From: an uncultured Clostridia bacterium
GTDB taxonomy: Bacteria > Bacillota > Clostridia > Christensenellales > Borkfalkiaceae
Length of the DNA stretch: 15,623 nucleotides
Reading direction: 5' to 3'
NCBI GenBank assembly: GCA_947628555.1
Contig: CANRAI010000018.1
Span: 1-15,623 of the forward strand
Both the position numbers and the translations under genes were made by a program. The notes beneath the pieces are model-generated. The model did no database searches and was not told the origin of the DNA. It saw only the letters and a list, made by a program, of their open reading frames with translations. Within the stretch, counting starts at the first letter, position 1. Each line of letters begins with the position of its first letter. Positions 7,370 to 13,252 of this stretch are shown here, in pieces.

Positions 7370-7398
7370 ATTATAACATAAATTCTCGGTATTTTCAA
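7370..7398 (-). promoter_or_regulatory. ruvX promoter, predicted leaderless
   Basis: Minus strand TTGAAA (7398-7393), 17 bases, TATAAT (7375-7370), preceded by TGT (extended -10), then CGGGCT and the ATG. Same geometry as the dtxR and addB promoters. It begins 12 bases beyond the terminator hairpin of the upstream small gene. Confidence 0.8.
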
Positions 7399-7409
7399 CC
7401 TATAAAAAG

Positions 7410-7440
7410 GATAAATTGCCGCAGACTGCGGCAATTTATC
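7410..7440 (-). terminator. Terminator of the small membrane protein gene
   Basis: Arms 7410-7424 and 7426-7440 are perfectly complementary around a single base (practical loop about AGACT). On the minus strand the stem is followed by CTTTTTAT. It stands ten bases after the stop of the gene at 7450. Confidence 0.8.
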
Positions 7441-7449
7441 ACGCGCTTA

Positions 7450-7653
7450 TCAGTTGTTTTCGGCGGATTTTTGCGACTTCTTGTTTTGAGAGGTCTTGTC
7501 CATCTGTTCGAGTTTAGAGTCGATATAGTTTTCCGCCTTTTCCATCAGGTCCTCCTGATTCTTTTTGACGAGATTGCGAAGCTTGCAGTTGTTCGCAACT
7601 ATCAACGCGCCCGCCGCCATTCCGACGGCGACGCCAATAATAAATTTTTCCAT
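7450..7653 (-). CDS. Small YtxH-like membrane-anchored protein
   Basis: A 67-residue protein with one N-terminal glycine/alanine-rich hydrophobic segment (about residues 4-21, FIIGVAVGMAAGALIVA) and a lysine- and glutamine-rich tail likely to form a helix (NLVKKNQEDLMEKAENYIDSK). This resembles the YtxH-type small membrane proteins of Firmicutes, whose role is poorly defined. The ATG at 7653 is chosen because AAAGGAG lies four bases upstream. The frame could be extended to a TTG at 7782, but that has no ribosome binding site and crosses the palindrome at 7672 and the inverted repeat at 7722. It appears to be a single-gene unit. Confidence 0.7.
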   Translation of the reverse strand: MEKFIIGVAVGMAAGALIVANNCKLRNLVKKNQEDLMEKAENYIDSKLEQMDKTSQNKKSQKSAENN

Positions 7654-7665
7654 ATAACTCCTTTT

Positions 7666-7681
7666 ATTATAGGTACGTACC
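7666..7681 (-). promoter_or_regulatory. Candidate promoter/operator of the small membrane protein
   Basis: A perfect TATAAT (7671-7666, minus strand) adjoins the perfect ten-base palindrome GGTACGTACC (7672-7681). No good -35 lies 17 bases upstream, and a start placed by this -10 would cut into the ribosome binding site, so the assignment is tentative. The palindrome lies in the spacer position favoured by repressors. Confidence 0.35.
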
Positions 7682-7721
7682 CCTTTAAAAATAGTTTGCG
7701 CCGATTTTTTCGGCATATTAC

Positions 7722-7750
7722 TGTCAATTATTGCCTTAAAATAATTGACA
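7722..7750. promoter_or_regulatory. Perfect inverted repeat over the -35 of the 7818 gene (candidate operator)
   Basis: TGTCAATTATT (7722-7732), seven bases, AATAATTGACA (7740-7750): two perfectly complementary 11-base arms. The right arm contains the TTGACA -35 box of the promoter for the lipoprotein gene. AT-rich arms and the lack of a T-tract make an operator more likely than a terminator. No regulator gene is obvious next to it. Confidence 0.5.
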
Positions 7751-7773
7751 AAGTGTCTATTAAGTTTTATAAT
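7745..7773 (+). promoter_or_regulatory. Consensus promoter of the small lipoprotein gene
   Basis: TTGACA (7745-7750), 17 bases, TATAAT (7768-7773): full consensus in both boxes at ideal spacing. The start would be near 7780, giving a leader of about 38 bases with GAGG at 7807-7810. Confidence 0.85.
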
Positions 7774-7817
7774 TTCCAACACTGAACAAGTTAAAAAATA
7801 AAAAGTGAGGTATGAAA

Positions 7818-8195
7818 ATGAAAAAACTTGCAGTATCTTTGGTTTCCGTTCTTGCGGTTGTAGCGCTTTGCTTATCCCTCGCAGGTTGCGGTGTGAGCGG
7901 CACGTACAAATTCGAATCTTTGACCGTAGGTGTCGGCAGTCTTTCCACCACCTATGAAGTAGGCAAGGAATATAACGGGAAGAAGCTTGAAGCCGGCTCA
8001 GTCAGACTTGTGCTTAACAAAGACGGCACTTGCACCTTCAAGTCGCTCGATTCGGATACGGAAGTAAGCGGCACCTGGGAAGAAAAGGACGATGGAAAAA
8101 TCGATTTCAGCGGAATCGGTATTACAAACGCAACCCGCGACGGCAACAGAATTACTTTTGATTTTGGCGTTATGAAGATAACCCTTAAAAAGTAA
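7818..8195 (+). CDS. Small lipoprotein with a beta-rich (lipocalin-like) domain
   Basis: A 125-residue predicted lipoprotein: lysines at 2-3, a hydrophobic core, and the lipobox LAGC with C24. After the cysteine the protein has short alternating strands and glycine turns (GTYKFE, VRLVLNKDGTCTF, VSGTWEEKDDGKIDF, NRITFDFGVMKITLKK), the pattern of small lipocalin-like domains common in Clostridia lipoproteins. The ATG at 7818 is preferred over the one at 7812: GAGG (7807-7810) is seven bases before 7818 but only one base before 7812. The gene has a consensus promoter overlapped by a perfect inverted repeat, and ends at a standard terminator. The ligand or role is unknown. Confidence 0.85.
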   Translation: MKKLAVSLVSVLAVVALCLSLAGCGVSGTYKFESLTVGVGSLSTTYEVGKEYNGKKLEAGSVRLVLNKDGTCTFKSLDSDTEVSGTWEEKDDGKIDFSGIGITNATRDGNRITFDFGVMKITLKK

Positions 8196-8213
8196 AAAAC
8201 TCAATACGTATTA

Positions 8214-8241
8214 AAAAACCGCCCCTCTAAGGGCGGTTTTT
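8214..8241. terminator. Bidirectional intrinsic terminator
   Basis: AAAAACCGCCC (8214-8224), loop CTCTAA, GGGCGGTTTTT (8231-8241). T-runs follow on either strand, so it can end the small lipoprotein gene (plus) and the Myb-like gene (minus, stop at 8270). Confidence 0.9.
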
Positions 8242-8269
8242 ATTTTGCACGCTTAAACGCCGAGTATTT

Positions 8270-8866
8270 TCAGCGGGAATTTCTGACCTGCAACTTCAAA
8301 AGCGCGTTCTCGTCCGTAAGCTTTTTTATAAGCGCGGTAAGTTTTTTATTTTCTTCTTTCAAAGATTCCGCAAGGCGGTCATAAAGCCCGTTGATTTCCG
8401 CTTCCAGCCGCTCGCGCGCGTCGTCCCTTTGGGAAAGCCCGCACTCTTCCATAAGTCTTTGTATCCTTTCGGGCTGTTTGGTCAATACGTTTCTGTATTT
8501 GTTCTGATAGCGGAGCATAAGCTTATCGTCGCCCTCTGCAAGGGTCAAAACGGCGCGGCGGACGGATACGCCCTGCTGCTTTTGTTTGAGAATTTCACGC
8601 AGAATTCTGTCCGTTTCCTCTTCGGTAAAGGGCATAATCTTTTCGGCGTGCAAGTCCTTGCCGTTTAAAATCTGCTTGACTCTGCTGTCGCCCGTGCTGC
8701 GCAAAAGCGCGTAATAATAATTGCGCACGCTGCCCTTGGCGCGCCCCGTCTTTTTGGCGTAGCCCGCGAAAAGCCCCGAAAGCGTCTGTCCTTTGCTTTT
8801 GCCCTCTGCAATGTACTCTACAAGACCCCTTGCCTCTTCTTCCGTATAGCCGTTGATCTTGTTCAT
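8270..8866 (-). CDS. Tandem Myb/SANT-like domain protein with C-terminal coiled coil
   Basis: A 198-residue protein, probably DNA-binding. It carries two similar helical domains that each begin with a YTEEE/FTEEE signature: residues 6-57 (GYTEEEARGLVEYIAEGKSKG...AKGSVRNYYYALL) and 79-129 (PFTEEETDRILREILKQKQQG...LRYQNKYRNVL). The spacing of acidic start, glycine turn, serine and a final aromatic-rich helix resembles Myb/SANT or RsfA-type regulators. A coiled coil follows (about 150-194, ERLEAEINGLYDRL...ENKKLTALIKKLTDENALL), suited to oligomerisation. TAGGAGG lies five bases before the ATG. It is divergent from the gene at 8939 across 72 bases, so it may control that neighbour or itself. A regulatory role is inferred from fold resemblance only. 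Confidence 0.8.
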   Translation of the reverse strand: MNKINGYTEEEARGLVEYIAEGKSKGQTLSGLFAGYAKKTGRAKGSVRNYYYALLRSTGDSRVKQILNGKDLHAEKIMPFTEEETDRILREILKQKQQGVSVRRAVLTLAEGDDKLMLRYQNKYRNVLTKQPERIQRLMEECGLSQRDDARERLEAEINGLYDRLAESLKEENKKLTALIKKLTDENALLKLQVRNSR

Positions 8867-8938
8867 ATAAACCTCCTACAAGGCGTATATTGACATATTT
8901 TTGAAATGCTATTCATTAAATAATAAAAAAGGTGTGGA

Positions 8939-9868
8939 ATGAGAATTTATTTTTTGACCTGCACGCCCGCAATTTTAAAACTGAACGGGCTCTACGCGGG
9001 GGGCACGGATATGTTTGAAAGGCATATAGAGGTAGATATGCAAGACAAAGTGCTTGCGGAAATCGTGCCCGGCGAAAACTTACAGCCCGTCAATTTTTTT
9101 CTGGACGAAGAGCTTTTGAAAAACCCGCCCGCCTATATGGACGTATATCTCGGCGGTGGCGAAGCGGTGATATACATACGGCGTTTCGAAAGCCGCGATA
9201 CGCGGATTAACGTAATATATCAGACCCGCTTTGAAGAAAACCTCGTCACGCTGTTTTCGCAGGGCGAGGTCTATCTTTCCGTAGAGGGGCGAGACTATTC
9301 TTTAACGGCGCTCGGCGCGAAATTCAGGGAGGCGCGCGCCGAAGAAAAGCGGCTGGCGGGCTTCCCCGTGCTGGCGGTAAGCGGCGGCGACGGGCTGGTC
9401 GTAATTTCGCGCACGGGTGCGGTTATTTTTTCGAACGAGGTGGTCTGCGCGGAATTCGGGCAGACCTTAAAAGTCACGATGCAGTTTGAAACCTGCGCCG
9501 CCGCCCGCGCGGTGTGCGAATACGGCTACGACGGAGAAAAACTGACGCTTGTTTCAAGTAAGACGGAGGAAACAGAGGAGCCGGACGAAAAAATTCTACA
9601 TTTCGCATTTTTCGAAAGCGTGATGACGTTCGGGGATTTCGAAAAATATCTTTCGCCCGAACTTCTTCCTAAAGCGGGCGATTTAAGGGAATATCTGGGC
9701 GGATTCACGGGCGTTGCCGTTCCCACGGAAAGTTTTTGCGCCCTGCACCCCGACGAACGCGCGGCGGGGCTGATTTACCCGCTGAAACCGAATTTGTATG
9801 AAATCAAATACTTTGCCGTAGAACTGAAAGACGGCAAGGTGGATAACGTTTTCCCCGTAGGAGAGTAA
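8939..9868 (+). CDS. Protein of unknown function, possible C-terminal NTF2-like domain
   Basis: A 309-residue cytosolic protein with no signal peptide or membrane segment. I do not recognise a named family. The first part (to about 210) is rich in short beta strands (AYMDVYLGGGEAVIYI, GEVYLSVEGRDYSLTAL, GDGLVVISRTGAVIFSNEVV). The last ~90 residues (FFESVMTFGDFEKYLSPELLPKAGDLREYLGGF...NLYEIKYFAVELKDGKVDNVF) have the layout of NTF2/SnoaL-like domains: a helix with FxE, a second helix, then long strands ending in a KDGKVDN turn. AAAGGTG precedes the ATG. TTGACA at 8890-8895 may be its -35, but no convincing -10 follows at normal spacing. It is divergent from the Myb-like gene and ends before the hairpin at 9916. 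Confidence 0.75.
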   Translation: MRIYFLTCTPAILKLNGLYAGGTDMFERHIEVDMQDKVLAEIVPGENLQPVNFFLDEELLKNPPAYMDVYLGGGEAVIYIRRFESRDTRINVIYQTRFEENLVTLFSQGEVYLSVEGRDYSLTALGAKFREARAEEKRLAGFPVLAVSGGDGLVVISRTGAVIFSNEVVCAEFGQTLKVTMQFETCAAARAVCEYGYDGEKLTLVSSKTEETEEPDEKILHFAFFESVMTFGDFEKYLSPELLPKAGDLREYLGGFTGVAVPTESFCALHPDERAAGLIYPLKPNLYEIKYFAVELKDGKVDNVFPVGE

Positions 9869-9915
9869 AACCGATAATTTAAGAACGCAATAAATGAAAA
9901 CCGTTCAAACGGGAA

Positions 9916-9948
9916 AAGCGGGCGCGGATTTTTAATCCGCGCCCGCTT
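9916..9948. terminator. Hairpin terminator between convergent genes
   Basis: Two perfectly complementary 15-base arms (9916-9930, 9934-9948) around TTT. On the minus strand the stem is followed by TTCCC, so the arm itself ends in CTT and a short T-run. It lies between the stop at 9868 (plus) and the stop at 9965 (minus) and can serve both. Confidence 0.75.
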
Positions 9949-9964
9949 ACTGCTTCCCTGAAAA

Positions 9965-10450
9965 TCAAAGAAATTCCTTTAACCGCGTTTCGAAGCTTTC
10001 TTCCAAAGCTATAAGGTCGCAAAGCAGTTTTTTGATTTCGGGGTCCATCACGTGCTCGCTTTCGGAAAGCGAAGTTTTAAGGCAGGTTATACCCGTCACC
10101 GTGCCCTTAATCATCATTTCCGCTATATGGGTCGTGGAATTGTCGTTGCCCGCGTTCATCTTTATTCCCATCCACATCATAGCCTTTTTCATGGGATTGG
10201 GTTCTTTCAGGTCGAGGTCAAACTTCTTTGCCAAAGCCGAAGCCTCGCTGCAAATCCTTTCGTACTCCTCGTGCTCGCGCATGATTTCTTCCTTTATGGC
10301 TTCGTCCTCTATTTCGGGCATAATGTCCGCGATAGAGGTCAGCGCAAGCTGTGCGTTGCGGTAGATTTCCGCAAGAATTTCACTGTCCTTTTTTATGTCG
10401 TGTACAAAATTTTCCGCCTGGTTTTCATTCTGATTTATAAATTCGTCCAT
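9965..10450 (-). CDS. Ferritin-like four-helix bundle protein of a Clostridia family (function unknown)
   Basis: A 161-residue, all-helical cytosolic protein. Four amphipathic helices can be read: about 17-43 (VHDIKKDSEILAEIYRNAQL), 46-78 (IEDEAIKEEIMREHEEYERICSEASALAKKF), 103-130 (NSTTHIAEMMIKGTVTGITCLKTSL) and 136-161 (DPEIKKLLCDLIALEESFETRLKEF). Acidic residues and histidines inside the helices (E58-H60, H108, E111, E150) would suit a ferritin-like or DUF2383-like fold, but a canonical di-iron ExxH pair is not obvious. I recall similar proteins in many Clostridia without assigned function. AAAGGAG lies five bases before the ATG. A weak promoter TTGAAT-17-TATGTC (10508-10480, minus) could drive it. 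It is transcribed alone. Confidence 0.75.
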   Translation of the reverse strand: MDEFINQNENQAENFVHDIKKDSEILAEIYRNAQLALTSIADIMPEIEDEAIKEEIMREHEEYERICSEASALAKKFDLDLKEPNPMKKAMMWMGIKMNAGNDNSTTHIAEMMIKGTVTGITCLKTSLSESEHVMDPEIKKLLCDLIALEESFETRLKEFL

Positions 10451-10569
10451 GTTCTCTCCTTTTATGTAAAATTTCGGTTGACATATCGCGTTTTCTGCAA
10501 AAATTCAAGCCCCGACCGCGGAAATCGCCGTCATATTCTTATTTTGCTACGCAGACTCCCATTCTATAC

Positions 10570-10589
10570 GCGATTTTTCCGAAAATCGC
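10570..10589. repeat. Short perfect hairpin abutting the rplU -35 box
   Basis: GCGATTTT (10570-10577), TCCG, AAAATCGC (10582-10589). The hairpin ends one base before the TTGACA of the rplU promoter. It has no T-tract, so it is more likely a binding site or incidental dyad than a terminator. Confidence 0.4.
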
Positions 10590-10618
10590 TTGACAGCGCC
10601 GCCGTAATGTGTTAAATT
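10590..10618 (+). promoter_or_regulatory. rplU-rpmA promoter
   Basis: TTGACA (10590-10595), 17 bases, TAAATT (10613-10618) with TGT immediately upstream (extended -10). The start is expected near 10625, about 100 bases before rplU. Confidence 0.7.
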
Positions 10619-10619
10619 A

Positions 10620-10723
10620 TTATCCGAGCCGCTCGGAACGGGCTTTTTTAAGTGCGCCTGCGCGCCGCCTAAGCCTTTGGCTATAACGTATCCGGCGAGA
10701 CTGGTTAGAGGAGGTATTAAACT
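10620..10723 (+). promoter_or_regulatory. Candidate ribosomal protein L21 leader (structured 5' UTR)
   Basis: The roughly 100-base leader of rplU is structured. Its 5' end can fold as CCGAG-CCG-CTCGG (10624-10636). AGCC (10627-10630) can instead pair with GGCT (10641-10644), which is followed by a run of T (10645-10649) like a weak attenuator. A second element has AGCC-TTT-GGCT closed by CGCC...GGCG ahead of the GAGGAGG ribosome binding site. Firmicutes rplU genes often carry an L21 leader used for feedback control; assignment here rests on position and foldability, not on a covariance match. Confidence 0.5.
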
Positions 10724-11086
10724 ATGTATGCTATCTTTGAGAACGGCAGCAAACAGTACAAGGCGAGCGTCGGCGACGTTATAAAGGTCGAAAAGCTTGA
10801 CGCAGAGGTAGGCGCGTCTGTCGAATTTCCCATCGTCCTCATCGCGGACGAACAGGGCGTTCAGGCGGGAGCCGAAGTCGCAAACGTAAAAGTTGCAGCC
10901 GAAGTAGTTTCTCACGGCAAGGAAAAGAAGATAATCGTCTTTAAGTACAAAGCCAAGAAAAACGAAAGGAAAAAGCAGGGTCACAGACAGCCCTATACTC
11001 AAATCAAAGTAACGGCAATAGGCGCGGCTGCGGCAAAGAAGCCCGCCAAAGCCAAAAAAGCAGCTGCCGAAGTCGCAGCGGAGTAA
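10724..11086 (+). CDS. rplU: 50S ribosomal protein L21
   Basis: L21 binds 23S rRNA in the large ribosomal subunit. The family body is plain: MYAIFENGSKQYKASVGD at the start, the beta-rich middle and the signature KYKAKKNERKKQGHRQPYTQIKV (about 74-96). At 120 residues it is longer than the common ~103 because of a lysine- and alanine-rich tail (101-120), a basic extension seen in some lineages. GAGGAGG lies eight bases upstream of the ATG. It is the first gene of the rplU-rpmA operon. In many Firmicutes a protease gene (prp/ysxB) sits between the two; it is missing here, and only 21 bases separate rplU from rpmA. Confidence 0.98.
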   Translation: MYAIFENGSKQYKASVGDVIKVEKLDAEVGASVEFPIVLIADEQGVQAGAEVANVKVAAEVVSHGKEKKIIVFKYKAKKNERKKQGHRQPYTQIKVTAIGAAAAKKPAKAKKAAAEVAAE

Positions 11087-11107
11087 TTTTCAAGGAGGAA
11101 TAAAATT

Positions 11108-11401
11108 ATGTTTTTATTACGTTTATTCGCCCATAAGAAAGGTACCGGCTCGTCGCACAACGGCAGAGACAGTAACGCCCAGCGCCTCGGCGTAAAGCGC
11201 TCGGACGGGCAGTTTGTGCTTGCGGGAAATATCCTGGTAAGACAGCGCGGCAGCAAATTCAAACCCGGCACCAACGTAGGCATAGGCAAGGACGATACGC
11301 TTTTTGCGCTTATAGACGGCGTCGTAAAGTTTGAAAGAGTGGGCAAGGACGGCAAACAGGTTTCCATTTATCCCGCGGCGGATAAAAAGGTTGCCGAATA
11401 A
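11108..11401 (+). CDS. rpmA: 50S ribosomal protein L27, with N-terminal pro-sequence
   Basis: L27 lies near the peptidyl-transferase centre of the large subunit. The 97-residue sequence contains the conserved AHKKGTGSSHNGRDSNAQRLGVKRSDGQFV block. Ahead of it is a short hydrophobic pro-sequence, MFLLRLF, ending in LFA as in Firmicutes L27, where the cysteine protease Prp removes the leader to free the functional N terminus. Here the leader is short, and the prp gene is absent from its usual place before rpmA. AAGGAGG lies nine bases before the ATG. A terminator follows 11 bases after the stop codon, closing the two-gene operon. Confidence 0.97.
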   Translation: MFLLRLFAHKKGTGSSHNGRDSNAQRLGVKRSDGQFVLAGNILVRQRGSKFKPGTNVGIGKDDTLFALIDGVVKFERVGKDGKQVSIYPAADKKVAE

Positions 11402-11412
11402 TCGGAATTTAG

Positions 11413-11439
11413 GCGGGGGCGTTTATGCTCTCGCTTTTT
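11413..11439 (+). terminator. Intrinsic terminator of the rplU-rpmA operon
   Basis: GCGGGGGC (11413-11420) pairs with GCTCTCGC (11427-11434) in eight pairs including two G-U, loop GTTTAT, followed by TTTTT (11435-11439). It lies 11 bases after the rpmA stop and separates it from the acetyltransferase gene. Confidence 0.75.
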
Positions 11440-11488
11440 CTGATATTTAACGCAAAAAACGCAATAGGTATTGCAATAAGAGGGTTTT

Positions 11489-11983
11489 ATGATTAAGGTT
11501 TCACCTTTAAACGACGTAACGCAAGCCGAATTTGAAAAACTTTTCACCGCTTACTACAATGAATTGGGCTGCGAGGACGACTGCGCGCACCTTTTAAAAG
11601 AATACGTCCTGCCCGATTTGCTTTCGGGGCTTTTGAAAATCGACGTGTTGCAGCAAGATGAAAAATTTGCGGGGTTCGTCGTATATCAGATAGACGAATT
11701 GGGCAACGATTGGAATTTCAGGGAAGGCTGGGGCGACATCCGCGAAATTTACGTCCTCCCCCCTCTCCGCCGCTCGGGCTTGGGAAAATTCCTTTTATTT
11801 ACTGCGGAGATGAAACTGCGCGAGGCTGGCGCTTCCAAAAGCTACTGTCTGCCCGCAGAAGGCAGCGAGCCGTTTTTCAAAGCCTGCGGCTACGCCGAGA
11901 CGGACGATTATAACGCCGACCTCGACTGTCCCGTTTATATAAAGGAAAACCTTAAAAACGGCTGCGCTCACAATAAAACTTGA
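11489..11983 (+). CDS. GNAT family N-acetyltransferase
   Basis: A 164-residue cytosolic enzyme of the GNAT fold, which moves an acetyl group from acetyl-CoA to an amine. The acetyl-CoA pyrophosphate loop is RRSGLG (94-99) following the strand IREIYVLPPLR, and the chain ends with the usual FFKACGYAETDDYNADLD segment. An acidic first half (ELGCEDDCAHLL) probably forms the substrate side; the substrate cannot be deduced. The ribosome binding site is AGAGGG four bases before the ATG. No clear promoter lies between it and the rpmA terminator, so it may depend on readthrough or a weak promoter. In many Firmicutes obgE follows rpmA; it does not here. Confidence 0.9.
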   Translation: MIKVSPLNDVTQAEFEKLFTAYYNELGCEDDCAHLLKEYVLPDLLSGLLKIDVLQQDEKFAGFVVYQIDELGNDWNFREGWGDIREIYVLPPLRRSGLGKFLLFTAEMKLREAGASKSYCLPAEGSEPFFKACGYAETDDYNADLDCPVYIKENLKNGCAHNKT

Positions 11984-12002
11984 TATATGTATTAAAAAAC
12001 GC

Positions 12003-12032
12003 GGTGGCGGACGATAAAAATCGTCCGCCACC
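12003..12032. terminator. Bidirectional terminator between convergent genes
   Basis: Two 13-base arms (12003-12015, 12020-12032) are perfectly complementary around AAAA. The plus strand is followed by CTTTGGTTTTT; the minus strand by GCGTTTTTTAAT. It ends the acetyltransferase gene and the DUF697 gene. Confidence 0.8.
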
Positions 12033-12055
12033 CTTTGGTTTTTCACATTTCAAAT

Positions 12056-13153
12056 TCAGGCCGTGGCAAGGCGTTTGCCGCGCCGTTGTTCCTTTTTAAG
12101 CTCTTTTTCAAGCTCCGCGCAAGCTTCGGCAAATTCTTCCTGCGTTTCCGCTATCTCTATGCCGTCAAGCACGTTTTGCAGCTTGTATTCTTCGGTCATG
12201 TACTTGATTGTCTGATATCCTATCACGGTCGTCAGCGTGCCGTTCGTAAGCCCCTGCACAGAGCTATCCACAAGCGTTGCGATTGCACTGCCCAAAATGG
12301 GTATCCCCTTCACCGCTTCACCCATTGTTCTTACTACGGTGTTGCCTATTTGCATACTGCCCAGCCCGTAGGCTATAAGCGAATTGCGGATAACCGCCAC
12401 AAAGATTTTGGCAAGTTTAGCGTCCGAAGGTCTGAACCCGTATAAAAATACAAGGTCCTTAATAAGCTGCATATTCACGAACACGACAAGCGCCGAATCC
12501 ACCTTTGCAGTCTGCGCAAGCGCCGAATACATTGCGGATTTTAAGGAGCTTTTGAAGATAAGGTCTTTCGCCGACTTCTTTACCGACCCCGTGTATAGAG
12601 CCGTAAGGTTTAATTTAATGCCTTCTTCGTCGTTGGCATGCAAAGCTATCGCAAGCTTTCCGACCGTCTGGGAATCGTACCAGCCCACTCCGTCCACCTT
12701 AGCGGTCAAATCGATTATCTTTTTAGCGATTTCATGGCGAAGCGCTTTGTTGTGCTTTTGCGCTTTGCGCGCGGAATAGGCGTTTACGTTGGTTATGAAA
12801 TAGCCCGAACACATTACCTTTACAAGGGGCACGATAAACGCGAATATGTACACTAAAAGACACGCCGCGCCCACCGCATAGCCGACGTATTCGTTGATTT
12901 CCCAAACTTTCAATGCCACAAGAAACAGCAGCACAAACAGGAAAACCCCTATTATGGTTGCGGTTATTCTTAAAAGCCACTTGGCGCCGCGGACGTTTTC
13001 ACGCTTTACGTACCGCTGCTCATAGTCGTATATCGTCATTTTTTCACGGACGTCGTCCGCGGTTTTGGAGCGGCGGGAATCGATTTCTTGCTGACCCGAA
13101 GCCTGTTCCGCAACGTTGGCGACAACCTTATCTTTTTTATCGGTTTTAGCCAT
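12056..13153 (-). CDS. DUF697 family membrane protein (YcjF-like)
   Basis: A 365-residue inner-membrane protein. A charged N terminus (1-55) is followed by two membrane segments, about 59-82 (LLRITATIIGVFLFVLLFLVAL) and 90-113 (VGYAVGAACLLVYIFAFIVPLVKVM). The C-terminal half carries the DUF697 region: LIKDLVFLYGFRPSDAKLAKIFVAVIRNSL, then glycine-rich hydrophobic helices (GIPILGSAIATLVDSSVQGLTNGTLTTVIGYQTIKYM), then an acidic helix. DUF697 proteins are often linked to GTPases or stress functions, but no GTPase domain is present here and the role is open. GGAG lies eight bases before the ATG. It has a good promoter and stands alone. Confidence 0.85.
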   Translation of the reverse strand: MAKTDKKDKVVANVAEQASGQQEIDSRRSKTADDVREKMTIYDYEQRYVKRENVRGAKWLLRITATIIGVFLFVLLFLVALKVWEINEYVGYAVGAACLLVYIFAFIVPLVKVMCSGYFITNVNAYSARKAQKHNKALRHEIAKKIIDLTAKVDGVGWYDSQTVGKLAIALHANDEEGIKLNLTALYTGSVKKSAKDLIFKSSLKSAMYSALAQTAKVDSALVVFVNMQLIKDLVFLYGFRPSDAKLAKIFVAVIRNSLIAYGLGSMQIGNTVVRTMGEAVKGIPILGSAIATLVDSSVQGLTNGTLTTVIGYQTIKYMTEEYKLQNVLDGIEIAETQEEFAEACAELEKELKKEQRRGKRLATA

Positions 13154-13183
13154 GATGATTTCTCCGTAGTTTAGGTTATTAAC

Positions 13184-13212
13184 ATTATACTATATCTTTT
13201 GAAATTTGTAAA
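13184..13212 (-). promoter_or_regulatory. Promoter of the DUF697 gene
   Basis: Minus strand TTTACA (13212-13207), 17 bases, TATAAT (13189-13184). The -35 directly adjoins the terminator hairpin of the upstream repressor gene. The leader is about 25 bases and includes the GGAG site. Confidence 0.75.
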
Positions 13213-13240
13213 GGTGCGCGGGCAAATTTGCCCGCGCACC
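13213..13240 (-). terminator. Perfect 28-base palindrome, terminator of the Xre gene
   Basis: Arms 13213-13226 and 13227-13240 are exactly complementary with no spacer; AAATTT forms the centre. It lies 12 bases after the stop at 13253 on the minus strand. The T-tract is short (TTT, shared with the next promoter's -35), so termination may be incomplete. Confidence 0.65.
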
Positions 13241-13252
13241 AAATTCAGGATA

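Noticed and set aside
7654..7782. An N-terminal extension of the YtxH-like protein to a TTG at 7782.
   Set aside because: The extension has no ribosome binding site, spans a palindrome and an inverted repeat, and removes the membrane segment from its usual N-terminal place; AAAGGAG supports the start at 7653.
10478..10483. A TTGACA box in front of the rplU region on the plus strand.
   Set aside because: No acceptable -10 follows at 16-18 bases; the promoter at 10590 is better placed.
11425..11496. Small 23-codon frame overlapping the start of the acetyltransferase gene, suggesting a leader peptide.
   Set aside because: Its start codon lies inside the loop of the rpmA terminator hairpin and it has no convincing ribosome binding site, so it is probably chance.
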